Positions 1 to 8,243 of a stretch of 64,000 bases of DNA are shown here, in pieces; position 1 is the first letter of the stretch; each line of letters begins with the position of its first letter. The notes under the pieces were generated by a model. It was not told where the DNA came from. It was given only the letters and a program-made list of their open reading frames with translations, and did no database searches. Both the position numbers and the translations under genes were made by a program. Source of the stretch: Mameliella sp. CS4 (lineage in GTDB: Bacteria; Pseudomonadota; Alphaproteobacteria; Rhodobacterales; Rhodobacteraceae); contig NZ_JAHXRQ010000008.1 of NCBI RefSeq assembly GCF_019392335.1, forward strand, positions 1-64,000, in the 5' to 3' direction.

Positions 1-96
1 CTCTTCATCGAGGAACAGCCCATCACCAAGTGGGGCCGCGCCCTGCAACAGGCCTTCCCGACGCTGCTGAATGCGGCGGGCCAGGTGGCGCGCTGA
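1..96 (+). CDS. C-terminal end of an unidentified protein (partial)
   Basis: The first 96 bases are open in frame 1 and end in TGA, giving 31 residues (LFIEEQPITKWGRALQQAFP onward, ending GQVAR). Codon use matches the neighbouring genes, with GC-rich third positions. The start lies upstream of the window. The fragment is too short for a family call. It lies upstream of gmd/fcl on the same strand, so an envelope-polysaccharide role is possible but is inference only. Confidence 0.5.
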   Translation, partial: LFIEEQPITKWGRALQQAFPTLLNAAGQVAR

Positions 97-138
97 CAGC
101 CGGCGCGCTGACCTGAAAAACAGCATCCGGCGCGGCAC

Positions 139-182
139 CCGGTCCCCAGACCACCACCCCGCCGGAGCCCGGTGGGGACCGG
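139..182 (+). terminator. Hairpin downstream of the partial gene
   Basis: CCGGTCCCC (139-147) and GGGGACCGG (174-182) are perfect 9-bp complementary arms around a loop that is itself partly self-complementary (CCACC/GGTGG). There is no T-run after it, so it may be a weak or Rho-assisted terminator, or a stabilising 3' hairpin. The rest of 97-366 shows no gene. Confidence 0.4.
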
Positions 183-366
183 CGCTGCCTGCCAGCTTTC
201 CCAAAGCCCGCCCGCGTACAAATTTTTGGCGCTTTTTCGCCCGTCTTCCGGCCCTCCGCCCGGGCCGCCGCTTTCAAGTTGCGCCTCCGTGGGAAACTGC
301 GATATGCGGACGCCGACGCGGACACCGGTCGATTACGCGACCGCCTCAGCAAAGAATGGTTGATTG

Positions 367-1488
367 ATGAAGAAAGCTCTTATCACGGGTGTGACTGGTC
401 AGGACGGCTCTTACCTGGCGGAACTGCTTCTTGAGAAAGGCTATGAAGTGCACGGCATCAAGCGCCGCGCCTCGCTTTTCAACACCGAACGTGTCGACCA
501 TATCTATCACGACCCGCACACCAGCGGGAAACCGTTCACGCTGCATTACGGCGATCTCACCGACACCTCCAACCTGACCCGGATCCTGTCCGAGATCCGC
601 CCCGACGAGGTCTATAACCTGGGCGCGCAGAGCCACGTGGCCGTCAGCTTCGAGGCACCGGAATACACCGCTGACGTGGACGCCACCGGCACCCTGCGCC
701 TGCTGGAATCGATCCGATTCCTGGGCATGGAAAAGACCACGCGCTTCTACCAGGCCTCGACCTCGGAGCTCTACGGTCTGGTGCAGGAAATCCCGCAGAC
801 AGAAACCACGCCTTTCCACCCGCGCAGCCCCTATGCGGTGGCCAAGATGTACGCCTACTGGATCACGGTGAACTACCGTGAAGCCTATGGCATGTACGCT
901 TGCAACGGCATCCTGTTTAACCACGAAAGCCCGCGCCGCGGCGAAACCTTCGTGACCCGCAAGATCACCCGCGGCATGGCCAATATCGCCCTGGGCCTGC
1001 AGGACTGCCTCTACATGGGCAACATCGACGCCCTGCGCGACTGGGGCCATGCCAAGGATTATGTCCGCATGCAGTGGATGATGCTGCAACAGGACGTGGC
1101 CGAAGATTTCGTCATCGCCACCGGGGTTCAGTATTCGGTGCGCGAATTCATCCAGTGGACGGCCAAGGAACTGGGGATCGAGCTGGAATTCTCCGGCGAG
1201 GGCGTGAACGAGATCGCCACCGTCGCCTCGGTCAGTGGCGACTTGGCCCCGGCGGTGAAACCGGGCGACGTGCTGCTGCGGATCGACCCGCGCTATTTCC
1301 GGCCCGCCGAGGTGGAAACCCTGCTGGGCGATCCGACCAAGGCCAAGGAAAAGCTGGGCTGGGTGCCCGAGATCACCGCCCAGGAAATGTGCGCCGAGAT
1401 GGTCGCCGCCGACCACAAGGTCGCCCGCCGGCATGCGCTCTTGAAAGAGCACGGTTACGAAATTCCCGTCGCGCTGGAAAACGGCTGA
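367..1488 (+). CDS. gmd: GDP-mannose 4,6-dehydratase
   Basis: Converts GDP-D-mannose to GDP-4-keto-6-deoxymannose, the first step to GDP-L-fucose and related 6-deoxyhexoses. The product is 373 aa, normal for Gmd. It is an extended SDR protein: NAD(P)-binding TGVTGQDG at residues 7-14 and the catalytic set T132, E134, Y156-xxx-K160 (STSELYG and YAVAK). I start at ATG 367; a TTG three bases upstream is in frame but adds one residue only. fcl follows 43 bp downstream, so the pair is probably one operon making nucleotide sugar for capsule, LPS or exopolysaccharide. Confidence 0.95.
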   Translation: MKKALITGVTGQDGSYLAELLLEKGYEVHGIKRRASLFNTERVDHIYHDPHTSGKPFTLHYGDLTDTSNLTRILSEIRPDEVYNLGAQSHVAVSFEAPEYTADVDATGTLRLLESIRFLGMEKTTRFYQASTSELYGLVQEIPQTETTPFHPRSPYAVAKMYAYWITVNYREAYGMYACNGILFNHESPRRGETFVTRKITRGMANIALGLQDCLYMGNIDALRDWGHAKDYVRMQWMMLQQDVAEDFVIATGVQYSVREFIQWTAKELGIELEFSGEGVNEIATVASVSGDLAPAVKPGDVLLRIDPRYFRPAEVETLLGDPTKAKEKLGWVPEITAQEMCAEMVAADHKVARRHALLKEHGYEIPVALENG

Positions 1489-1531
1489 GCTTCATCCCGC
1501 GCGATCGCCATTCGAAGTCAGGAGGCACATT

Positions 1532-2503
1532 ATGCCCAAGATCTACGTCGCAGGCCATCGCGGTATGGTGGGCGGAGCGATCACGCGCAAGTTGCAGGAG
1601 CGCCAGGCCGCGGGGGAGGACATCACCCTCGTCACCCGCACCCATGCCGAGCTGGAGCTGACGAACCAGGCGGCGGTCAAGGCCTTCATGCAAGAGGAAC
1701 AGCCCGACATCGTCGTGCTGGCCGCGGCCAAGGTCGGCGGCATCCTCGCCAACAACACCTACCCGGCCGAGTTCATCTACGACAACCTGATGGTGCAGTG
1801 TAACGTGATCCATGCCGCCTGGGAGGCGGGGGTGGAACGCCTGCTGCAGCTGGGGTCGTCCTGCATCTATCCCAAGGCCGTGCCGCAGCCCATGCGCGAG
1901 GCGGCACTGCTGACCGGCCCGCTGGAACCCACGAACGAGCCCTATGCCGTCGCCAAGATCGCGGGCATCAAGATCTGCGAAAGTTACAACCGCCAGTACG
2001 GTGTGGACTATCGCTCGGTCATGCCGACCAACCTCTATGGCCCGGGCGACAACTTTCACCCGGAAAACAGCCACGTCCTGCCCGCCTTGATCCGCCGCTT
2101 TCACGAGGCCGCGCAGGAAGGCAAGGACGAGGTGGTCATCTGGGGCAGCGGCAAACCGCGCCGCGAGTTCCTGCACGTCGATGACATGGCAGAGGCTTCG
2201 CTCTTCGTGATGGATCTGGACAAGACCACCTACGATGCCAACACCCAGCCGCAGCTGAGCCACATCAACGTCGGTTCCGGCGTCGATGTCTCGATCCTGG
2301 AACTGGCGCAGATGGTGGCCGAGGTGACGGGCTTCAAGGGCAAGATCGAACTGGACCGGACCAAGCCCGACGGCACCATGCGCAAGCTGATGGATGTCAG
2401 CCGCCTGGCCGACATGGGGTGGAAAGCCTCGATCGACCTGGAAAACGGCGTGCGCGAAACCTACCAGTGGTTCCTCGACAATCAGGACAGCTTCCGCCGC
2501 TGA
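1532..2503 (+). CDS. fcl: GDP-L-fucose synthase (epimerase/reductase)
   Basis: Acts after Gmd: 3,5-epimerisation and NADPH-dependent 4-reduction to GDP-L-fucose. 323 aa, typical length. The Rossmann motif is GHRGMVG at residues 8-14. All catalytic residues of the family are visible by spacing: S109 and C111 in GSSCIYP, Y138-xxx-K142 in YAVAK, and H181. A strong Shine-Dalgarno, AGGAGG, lies 7-8 bases before ATG 1532. Also called wcaG. It ends just before a clear terminator. Confidence 0.95.
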   Translation: MPKIYVAGHRGMVGGAITRKLQERQAAGEDITLVTRTHAELELTNQAAVKAFMQEEQPDIVVLAAAKVGGILANNTYPAEFIYDNLMVQCNVIHAAWEAGVERLLQLGSSCIYPKAVPQPMREAALLTGPLEPTNEPYAVAKIAGIKICESYNRQYGVDYRSVMPTNLYGPGDNFHPENSHVLPALIRRFHEAAQEGKDEVVIWGSGKPRREFLHVDDMAEASLFVMDLDKTTYDANTQPQLSHINVGSGVDVSILELAQMVAEVTGFKGKIELDRTKPDGTMRKLMDVSRLADMGWKASIDLENGVRETYQWFLDNQDSFRR

Positions 2504-2522
2504 TCCGCTGATCAATCTGCCG

Positions 2523-2559
2523 ACGCGCCGGGCCTTTGCCCCGGCGCGTTTGCGTTTTC
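2523..2559 (+). terminator. Rho-independent terminator after gmd-fcl
   Basis: Arms ACGCGCCGGG (2523-2532) and CCCGGCGCGT (2540-2549) form a perfect 10-bp stem, followed by the T-rich tail TTTGCGTTTT. It lies between the fcl stop and the convergent end of the di-heme peroxidase gene. Confidence 0.8.
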
Positions 2560-2564
2560 GGGGC

Positions 2565-3878
2565 TCAGTCTACCGGCAGCCCCGAGGGCACCCGGTCCGG
2601 CCGTCCCAAGGGACGTTGATCCACACCCGCCCCGGTCAAGGCCTCCAGGAAGGCCAGCAGGTCCGCGACCTCGGCGTCGCCCAACGCCACCGGCACGATA
2701 TCCAGCGCCCGCGCCTGCCGTGCCATTTCCAAACGGTCCTGCCGGATCGCGAAATCCCCGGCGGCCAGCCAGGGCACCTGGGGCAGGCGGGCCTCGGCCT
2801 CTTGCCACGCCGCCCGGCTGGCAGTCGGGTCCAGATGGTGCCGCACGATCCCGTCCAGCGTGGCAAAGGCGCCGTTGTGCCCATAGGGCGCGGTCAGCGC
2901 CACGTTCCGCAGTGATGGCGTGCGAAAGCGATAGGCGTCTTCCAGCAGGTCACTTTCTCCCATCCGGCCCACGTCGCGCGGCATCGGGTCGAAGGGTCGC
3001 GTGCGCCCCGGTCCGAAGGCGGGCAGGCCAAGGGCGTGGAACGCCTGATCGCTGAGCAGCGGTCCGGAATGGCAGGTGGCGCAGCGGGCCTTGCCAAAGA
3101 ACAGCTGCCGCCCCCGTTCGGCGGGGGCGGGCAGGGGTGTCCCGTCGCGCAGCCAGTCGTCCCAGGGGCTGTCGATGCTGACCCACTCGGCGGCGGTAAA
3201 GGCCCCCAGCGCGTTACCGATCTCGACAATCGTCACCTCGCTGGGATGCTCGATGTGATCGAAGGCCTCGACGAATAGCGCGCCATACTCGGGAATCGTG
3301 CGCACGCGTTTCGCCAGCACCGGCCAGCCCAGATCGATCCGGTCGTGCACCGCGCCCGTCACCGCGTTCTCACCCACGTTCCCGGCCATCTCGAACTGTG
3401 CCGTCAGCGGGAACAGCGCCTGCGCGGCCAGGATGTTGTCCAGTCCCTGCGGCAGCCATTCCTCCGCCGGGCTGTCGAATCCGTTGCCAAACTGGTCCGA
3501 CACTTCCAGCCGCCCGTCGTGGAACAACACGCGCACCGATTTGTGCCCAAGGTTCCACAGGGCCGGCGCGTTGCGGGGGATGCGCTTGCGGATCATCCGG
3601 TCGCCGGTGCCGGGCCTGCGCTTAGGGCCAAGCCCCTCTCCCCCCTCGCCGATGCCAAGGCTGAGGCCGTCACCGCTGGACAGGCTGTGATGGTGGCAGG
3701 TGCCGCAGGAAATGTTGCGGTTGCCGCTGAGGATGGGATCGTAGAACAGCAGCTGGCCCAGCCGGGCTTGCGCGGGATCGGCGTCGATGAAATCCTCCAT
3801 CGACACCGGCTCGGCCCGGGCCGCAGTGACAAGCCAGAGGAGGCAGACAAGATGCAGGGCAGGGCGAAAGGCGCGCAT
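2565..3878 (-). CDS. Di-heme cytochrome c peroxidase / MauG-family protein
   Basis: 437 aa with an N-terminal signal peptide (MRAFRPALHLVCLLW, cleavage near ARA-EP), so periplasmic. Two CxxCH heme c sites are present: CGTCH at 58-62 and CATCH at 266-270. The C-terminal half contains the family motif FRTPSLRNVALTAPYGHNG (about 318-336). Members reduce hydrogen peroxide or oxidise a protein partner; which of these applies cannot be decided here. No partner amine dehydrogenase gene is nearby, so a MauG role in cofactor synthesis is less likely than peroxidase-type activity. Its 5' end overlaps the divergent Sel1 gene by 27 bp. Confidence 0.85.
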   Translation of the reverse strand: MRAFRPALHLVCLLWLVTAARAEPVSMEDFIDADPAQARLGQLLFYDPILSGNRNISCGTCHHHSLSSGDGLSLGIGEGGEGLGPKRRPGTGDRMIRKRIPRNAPALWNLGHKSVRVLFHDGRLEVSDQFGNGFDSPAEEWLPQGLDNILAAQALFPLTAQFEMAGNVGENAVTGAVHDRIDLGWPVLAKRVRTIPEYGALFVEAFDHIEHPSEVTIVEIGNALGAFTAAEWVSIDSPWDDWLRDGTPLPAPAERGRQLFFGKARCATCHSGPLLSDQAFHALGLPAFGPGRTRPFDPMPRDVGRMGESDLLEDAYRFRTPSLRNVALTAPYGHNGAFATLDGIVRHHLDPTASRAAWQEAEARLPQVPWLAAGDFAIRQDRLEMARQARALDIVPVALGDAEVADLLAFLEALTGAGVDQRPLGRPDRVPSGLPVD

Positions 3879-4349
3879 GGCGTCATTCTGGCAGGCTTGC
3901 TGGCCTTCTCAAACCCCGTTCTTGCCGCCGACCTCGAAGAGGCGCGCGACCTGATGGAGGCGGGCGACTTTCCCGCCGCGATGGACCAGTTTCGCGTTCT
4001 GGCGCGGTCTGGCAACGCCGACGCCGAGGAACTGATCGGCGTCATGTATGCGCTTGGTCTCGGGGTGGAAAAAGATCCCGAACGGGCATTTGAATGGTAT
4101 CTGCGTGCTTCTCTCAAGGGCCACCCCGGCGCCCAGTCGGGCCTGGGCTGGTACTATGAACTGGGCCTTGGCCTGCCGGCGCCGGACCTTGTGCGCGCCT
4201 ACCTCTGGTACGCGCTGTCGGCCATCGGCGGCGATGTGGACGCGCCGGATTCGCTGGAGGAACTGACCCCGCGCATGACCCGCGATCAGCGCAAGCGGGC
4301 AGAGGTGCTGGTCGAGGACTACCGCGTCTGGATGTACCCGTTCAGGTGA
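3852..4349 (+). CDS. Small secreted Sel1/TPR-repeat protein
   Basis: 165 aa. The start at ATG 3852 gives a plausible signal peptide (MQGRAKGAHGVILAGLLAF, cleavage near VLA-AD). The mature part carries Sel1-like helical repeats: MYALGLGVEKDPERAFEWYL followed by a GHPGAQSGLGWYYELGLG unit. Such proteins are usually periplasmic scaffolds; the partner is unknown. The frame is open upstream to 3345, but that part is antisense to the peroxidase gene and has no signal sequence. Its 5' end overlaps the divergent peroxidase gene and its 3' end overlaps the convergent MocR gene by 8 bp. Confidence 0.7.
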   Translation: MQGRAKGAHGVILAGLLAFSNPVLAADLEEARDLMEAGDFPAAMDQFRVLARSGNADAEELIGVMYALGLGVEKDPERAFEWYLRASLKGHPGAQSGLGWYYELGLGLPAPDLVRAYLWYALSAIGGDVDAPDSLEELTPRMTRDQRKRAEVLVEDYRVWMYPFR

Positions 4350-5817
4350 TCCCGGCCCCGGCGTCCAGCGCCTTGGCAATCCGGGCCACCCCGTCTTCGA
4401 TCCGCTCCGAGGGGATCGAACTGTAGCCCAGTCGGTAAAACCGGTCCCGCGCGTGTTCGGCGGCGAAAAAAGGTGCACCGGGTTCGATCAACACGCTTTC
4501 ACCGCGCAGCCGTTCGGCCAGATCCCGGCTGTCCACGCCCTCGGGCGCCTGCATCCACAGGCTTGACCCGCCATGCGCGCCGCGCCCCGCCACCCGCAGC
4601 CCATACCGCGCCACCGCCTCTTCCATGACGGTTCGACGGGCCGCCAGCGCCTTGCCGATACGCCGGACAAGAGCATCGTAATGTCCCAGGCTCAGGAAAT
4701 GCGCCGCCGTGCGTTGCACATGCCCCGGAGGATGGCGCAGCACGCTGGCCCGCAGCGCACGCGCCTCGCGGATAAAGGGCGCGGACCCGACAAGGTAGCC
4801 CAGCCTCAGCCCCGGAAAGAGCGACTTGGAAAACGAGCCCACGTAGATCACCCGCCCGTCCTCGTCGAGGCTTTTGAGGGCGGGGCTGGGGGGCGTCAGG
4901 TAGGACATCTCGAATTCGTAATCGTCCTCCACGATCAGGGCACCCAGCTCTGCCGCCCGCGCCAACAGCGCCTTGCGGCGGGACAGGGGCAGGGTGGCCG
5001 AGGTCGGGCACTGGTGGCTGGGCGTGGTAAAGATTACCCGGGTGCCGCGTGGCACCGCCTCGGGCGGCAGGCCTTCTTCGTCCACCGGCACCGGGGTCAG
5101 GCGGCTGCCTGCCTGCCGCAGGATCTGCCGCAGCGCCGGGTAACAAGGATTCTCGACCGCCACGTCGCGCCCGGTGGCCAGGATCTGCGCCGCCAGCCAC
5201 AGCGCGTTCTGCGCCCCCAGCGTGATCAGGATTTCCGACGGGCGGGCAAGGATGCCGCGGCGGGGCAGCGTGTGGCGTGCGATGAAACTGACAAGCTCGG
5301 GGTCGTCCGCATCGAACTGGTCCTGCGTCAGCGCATCGAAATTCCGCGCCCCCAACGCCTGCATCGCACACAGCCGCCAGTTGGCATGGTCGAACAGCGT
5401 CGGGTCCGCCTGCCCGTAGATGAAAGGGTATTTGTAGCGCGTCCAGTCAGCGGGTTTACCCATCCCCAGCGGTGGCCCGTCGGCGAATCTCTGCGCCAGC
5501 GCCTCGTCCCAGTCCACCCTGTCCGCCCGGTCGGGCGGCCTGCCGAAATCCGGCGGCTCGGGCGCGTTGTCAGAGACGAAATACCCCGACCGCCCGCGCG
5601 AGGTGAGATAGTCGTTCGCCAGCAGTTCCGTATAGGCCAGCGTCACGGTGATCCGGCTGACGCCCAGGTGCCGGGCCATCTTGCGAGTCGAGGGGAGCTT
5701 TTCGCCGCGTTGAAAGCGCCCGTCCAGGATGCCCTCGGCCACCATCTGCTGAATGCGCGCCTGAAGCGTGCCTTGCGCGCTGGGGGACAGGTGAAAAGTC
5801 TCGACCGGGATTGCCAT
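4342..5817 (-). CDS. MocR/GntR-family regulator with aminotransferase-like domain (TauR-like)
   Basis: 491 aa from ATG 5817. Residues 15-85 form a GntR-type winged helix (GEKLPSTRKMARHLGVSRIT). Residues about 125-490 form a fold-type I aminotransferase-like effector domain with PLP-binding lysine K331 in GSFSKSLFPGLRLG. The opening residues (MAIPVETFHL) and the domain layout resemble TauR, the taurine-responsive activator of Rhodobacter, but no taurine genes are in the window. Two CTGGAC direct repeats lie 16-43 bp upstream of the start, suggesting autoregulation. A longer in-frame start at 5919 would translate through these boxes and is less likely. Confidence 0.85.
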   Translation of the reverse strand: MAIPVETFHLSPSAQGTLQARIQQMVAEGILDGRFQRGEKLPSTRKMARHLGVSRITVTLAYTELLANDYLTSRGRSGYFVSDNAPEPPDFGRPPDRADRVDWDEALAQRFADGPPLGMGKPADWTRYKYPFIYGQADPTLFDHANWRLCAMQALGARNFDALTQDQFDADDPELVSFIARHTLPRRGILARPSEILITLGAQNALWLAAQILATGRDVAVENPCYPALRQILRQAGSRLTPVPVDEEGLPPEAVPRGTRVIFTTPSHQCPTSATLPLSRRKALLARAAELGALIVEDDYEFEMSYLTPPSPALKSLDEDGRVIYVGSFSKSLFPGLRLGYLVGSAPFIREARALRASVLRHPPGHVQRTAAHFLSLGHYDALVRRIGKALAARRTVMEEAVARYGLRVAGRGAHGGSSLWMQAPEGVDSRDLAERLRGESVLIEPGAPFFAAEHARDRFYRLGYSSIPSERIEDGVARIAKALDAGAGIT

Positions 5818-5832
5818 GCGGCGCAGAGTAGG

Positions 5833-5860
5833 CTGGACCGATGCGGTGCGCAATCTGGAC
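5833..5860. promoter_or_regulatory. TauR-type direct-repeat operator before the MocR gene
   Basis: CTGGACCG (from 5833) and CTGGACTTA (from 5855) are direct repeats spaced 22 bp start to start, about two helical turns. The reported TauR box is a CTGGAC[CT]TAA-like direct repeat, and MocR proteins usually bind direct repeats with such spacing. It is placed right upstream of ATG 5817. Confidence 0.6.
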
Positions 5861-5993
5861 TTAGCAGCGCCATATCGGCGCAGCGCAGGTATGGCGGCCC
5901 GTTTCCGGGATGGAAACACTCAAGGCGCGCACAGCCCCGGCCCACGCCTAGTTAACAAGATCCTGACGGCTTGTACAAAATGCTGGAATAGCC

Positions 5994-6015
5994 GTACGTT
6001 TTGTACAAAACGTAC
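5994..6015. promoter_or_regulatory. 22-bp perfect palindrome, candidate operator
   Basis: GTACGTTTTGT followed directly by ACAAAACGTAC, perfect over 22 bp. The decamer TTGTACAAAA inside it (6001-6010) also occurs 30 bp earlier at 5971-5980, and a half-copy GTACAAAAC follows at 6012-6020. The stretch is AT-rich against its surroundings and lies between yggS and the MocR gene. It has no terminator-like tail. The binding protein is unknown. Confidence 0.55.
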
Positions 6016-6044
6016 AAAACGCCAGCGCCCTCCGGCACCCGGAT

Positions 6045-6698
6045 TCAGGTTTTGACCCGGTCCCCGAAGATGGCCGATCCGACCCGCACATGGGTTGCCC
6101 CCAGCGCGATGGCCTGTTCGAAATCGCTGCTCATTCCCATCGACAACCCGCCCAGACCATTGCGTTCCGCGATCTTCCGCAGCAGCGAGAAATGCAGGCT
6201 TGGGGTCTCTTCGACCGGCGGAATGCACATCAGCCCACGCACCGGCAGGTCCATCTCGCGGCACTCTGCGATGAACCCATCCGCATCGCTCGGCAGCACG
6301 CCGGCCTTCTGGTCTTCCTCGCCCGTGTTCACCTGGATGAACAACTCGGGGCAATGGCCCTCTTCCTGCGCGATGCGCGCGATTGTCCTTGCCAGTTTGG
6401 GCCGGTCGACAGAATGGATCGCGTCAAACAATTCAAAGGCTTGCCGCACCTTGTTGGTTTGAAGCGGGCCGATCAGATGGACCGAGACATTGTCGAACCG
6501 TGCCTTGAAGTCCGGCCATTTGCCCGCCGCCTCCTGCACGCGGTTTTCGCCGAACAGGCGGTGGCCTTCGGTCAGGACGGCTTCGACCCGCTCCAGCGGT
6601 TGCACCTTGGAGACGGCGATCAGCTGCACCTCCTCGGCCCCGCGCCCTGCCTCGGTACAGGCTTTCGCGATCCGGTCCTGTATCTCGCTCAATCCCAC
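6045..6698 (-). CDS. YggS/PROSC-family PLP homeostasis protein
   Basis: 217 aa, single-domain alanine-racemase-like TIM barrel that binds PLP and buffers it; not catalytic on amino acids in known members. PLP lysine K31 is in LIAVSKVQ. The family run HLIGPLQTNKVRQAFELFD and the C-terminal SMGMSSDFEQAI...GATHVRVGSAIFG are clear. The start is GTG 6698, 10 bp inside the end of the upstream sulfotransferase gene, with a GGAG 9-10 bases before it. Starting further upstream would translate antisense-like sequence with no similarity. Likely translationally coupled to the sulfotransferase gene. Confidence 0.9.
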   Translation of the reverse strand: MGLSEIQDRIAKACTEAGRGAEEVQLIAVSKVQPLERVEAVLTEGHRLFGENRVQEAAGKWPDFKARFDNVSVHLIGPLQTNKVRQAFELFDAIHSVDRPKLARTIARIAQEEGHCPELFIQVNTGEEDQKAGVLPSDADGFIAECREMDLPVRGLMCIPPVEETPSLHFSLLRKIAERNGLGGLSMGMSSDFEQAIALGATHVRVGSAIFGDRVKT

Positions 6699-8152
6699 GG
6701 TTCGTCTCCCCAGGCTTCGATGAAGGGCGCCAGTTCGCGCTCGTATTTGCGCCAGGCCTCGCGCCGCCCGGCGTGAATCGGTTGCCGAACCTGCATCAGG
6801 CTCAGCGTTTTCACCCCGGATTTCGAGGTGTGGAAGTTCAGGCAGGCCTCTTCCCAATCCAGCCCGGCGGCATCCACCAGGGCGCGCGCATTGGGTTCGG
6901 GGTCAGAGACCAGATCGTCGTAGCGTACCTCGTGGATGCGGTCGGGAATCCTTTGTTTCCAATGCTCCACCGACCGCCGGAACATCTTGATCGCATCGGC
7001 GATGTCGGCCAGGTCCGTGGCGTAACGGTGTGTGCCCAACTTGAAATGGTTCTTGTAGATCGACAGCGCGGTGTCGCGGGGATCACGATGCACCACGATG
7101 ATCCGCGCGCCGGGCAGCCCGCGCGCGATCAGGCCAAAGACCATGTGGGTCTGGATCGACTTGTCGGTGACGACGCCCTCTGTCTGGCCGGTGTCGCGGC
7201 GCACCAGCCGCGTATAGGCCTCGGCCCATTGGGACAGCTTGGCCGAGGTCAGCTGGGCCAGAGGCGTCATCTTGTGGGCGGGGCCAAAATGGGCGACGGC
7301 CTGTTTCAGGGCGTGCCCCATTTCGCCGCCCGCATGGGCCTGACTGTGGCTGGCGATGATCTGTTCGACCAGGGTCGTCCCCGAGCGTGGCATGCCGGTG
7401 ACAAAGACCGCGCGCGGCGCCTGTTCCTGGCCCAGCGTCGTGTAGTCGTCGCTGTCCTGGGCATCCAGATAGGCGCGCCATTCCGCGTCCCGTTCCGCCG
7501 GATCGTATGGGGCCTGTTGGCGCTGCAACGCATTGGCCCGGTCGAGGTAGGGAAAGACTTTTTCGGTCGCGCCGATATCTTCCAGAGCCTTGGCAAGGGC
7601 GAATCCCAAGTGCATGCGTGACATCTCGGGCAGTTGATCGTCTTTCCAGAGCGACAGCATCTTGTCCAGCAACGGATCGCCCTTGGGCATCTTCCGGCCC
7701 GAGCCGAGCACGCGATAGATCTCGCCGTTTCGGGGGACGCGTTTCACGAGAGAGCGCAGGATCTTTTCGGCCTCGTCAAAGCGGCCAAGATGCTGGAGGT
7801 ACACGGCTTTTTCGCCGCGCGGTTGATTGGATTGCGGGTCCGCCGCGATCAGGCGGTCATACAGGCCCAGGACCTTGTCGGAGGCTTCCAGCCGTGAATA
7901 TGCCTCGACTGCGGCCTTGAGCAGCGTCTTTTCGTAGGGTTTCTTGGCCAGCGCCCGGTCCAGTTCGCGGATCTGCGCCGGGGTGTCCCCCCGCGTCTCT
8001 GCGATGCGGGACAGGTGGTAATGGACCTCTGGCGCGCCCTTCGTTGGCAGCAGAAGGGACTTCAGGGTGGCTTCGGCGGGGTCGAGCTGCCCCTTGCTGA
8101 TTTGTGCTAGCGCGCGACCGAACTGCGTCTTGATCTGCTGGGGCGTCATCAC
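6689..8152 (-). CDS. TPR-containing sulfotransferase family protein
   Basis: 487 aa. Residues about 5-210 are TPR-like helices (QISKGQLDPAEATLKSLLL, YLQHLGRFDEAEKILRSLV). Residues about 245-485 are a sulfotransferase domain: the 5'-phosphosulfate loop GMPRSGTTLVEQ starts at residue 253, and the 3'-phosphate motif is RDPRDTALSIY. The expected reaction is sulfate transfer from PAPS; the acceptor is unknown. Cytoplasmic, no signal peptide. yggS overlaps its 3' end. TPR-sulfotransferases of this kind are common in marine Rhodobacteraceae and may modify surface polysaccharide, which is inference. Confidence 0.85.
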   Translation of the reverse strand: MMTPQQIKTQFGRALAQISKGQLDPAEATLKSLLLPTKGAPEVHYHLSRIAETRGDTPAQIRELDRALAKKPYEKTLLKAAVEAYSRLEASDKVLGLYDRLIAADPQSNQPRGEKAVYLQHLGRFDEAEKILRSLVKRVPRNGEIYRVLGSGRKMPKGDPLLDKMLSLWKDDQLPEMSRMHLGFALAKALEDIGATEKVFPYLDRANALQRQQAPYDPAERDAEWRAYLDAQDSDDYTTLGQEQAPRAVFVTGMPRSGTTLVEQIIASHSQAHAGGEMGHALKQAVAHFGPAHKMTPLAQLTSAKLSQWAEAYTRLVRRDTGQTEGVVTDKSIQTHMVFGLIARGLPGARIIVVHRDPRDTALSIYKNHFKLGTHRYATDLADIADAIKMFRRSVEHWKQRIPDRIHEVRYDDLVSDPEPNARALVDAAGLDWEEACLNFHTSKSGVKTLSLMQVRQPIHAGRREAWRKYERELAPFIEAWGDEPWD

Positions 8153-8180
8153 ATGCTCTCTTGTCCGCTACGAAGTCCGT

Positions 8181-8219
8181 TCAACCAAAAGAAAAGAGCG
8201 GACGCAAGCGCCCGCTCTT
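8181..8219 (-). terminator. Rho-independent terminator of the porin gene
   Basis: On the minus strand AAGAGCGG (8219-8212) pairs with CCGCTCTT (8201-8194) around a 10-base loop, followed by TTCTTTT. It lies 25 bp past the porin stop codon. Confidence 0.85.
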
Positions 8220-8243
8220 CCCTAAGCCAGTTGGCTGGTGTCC

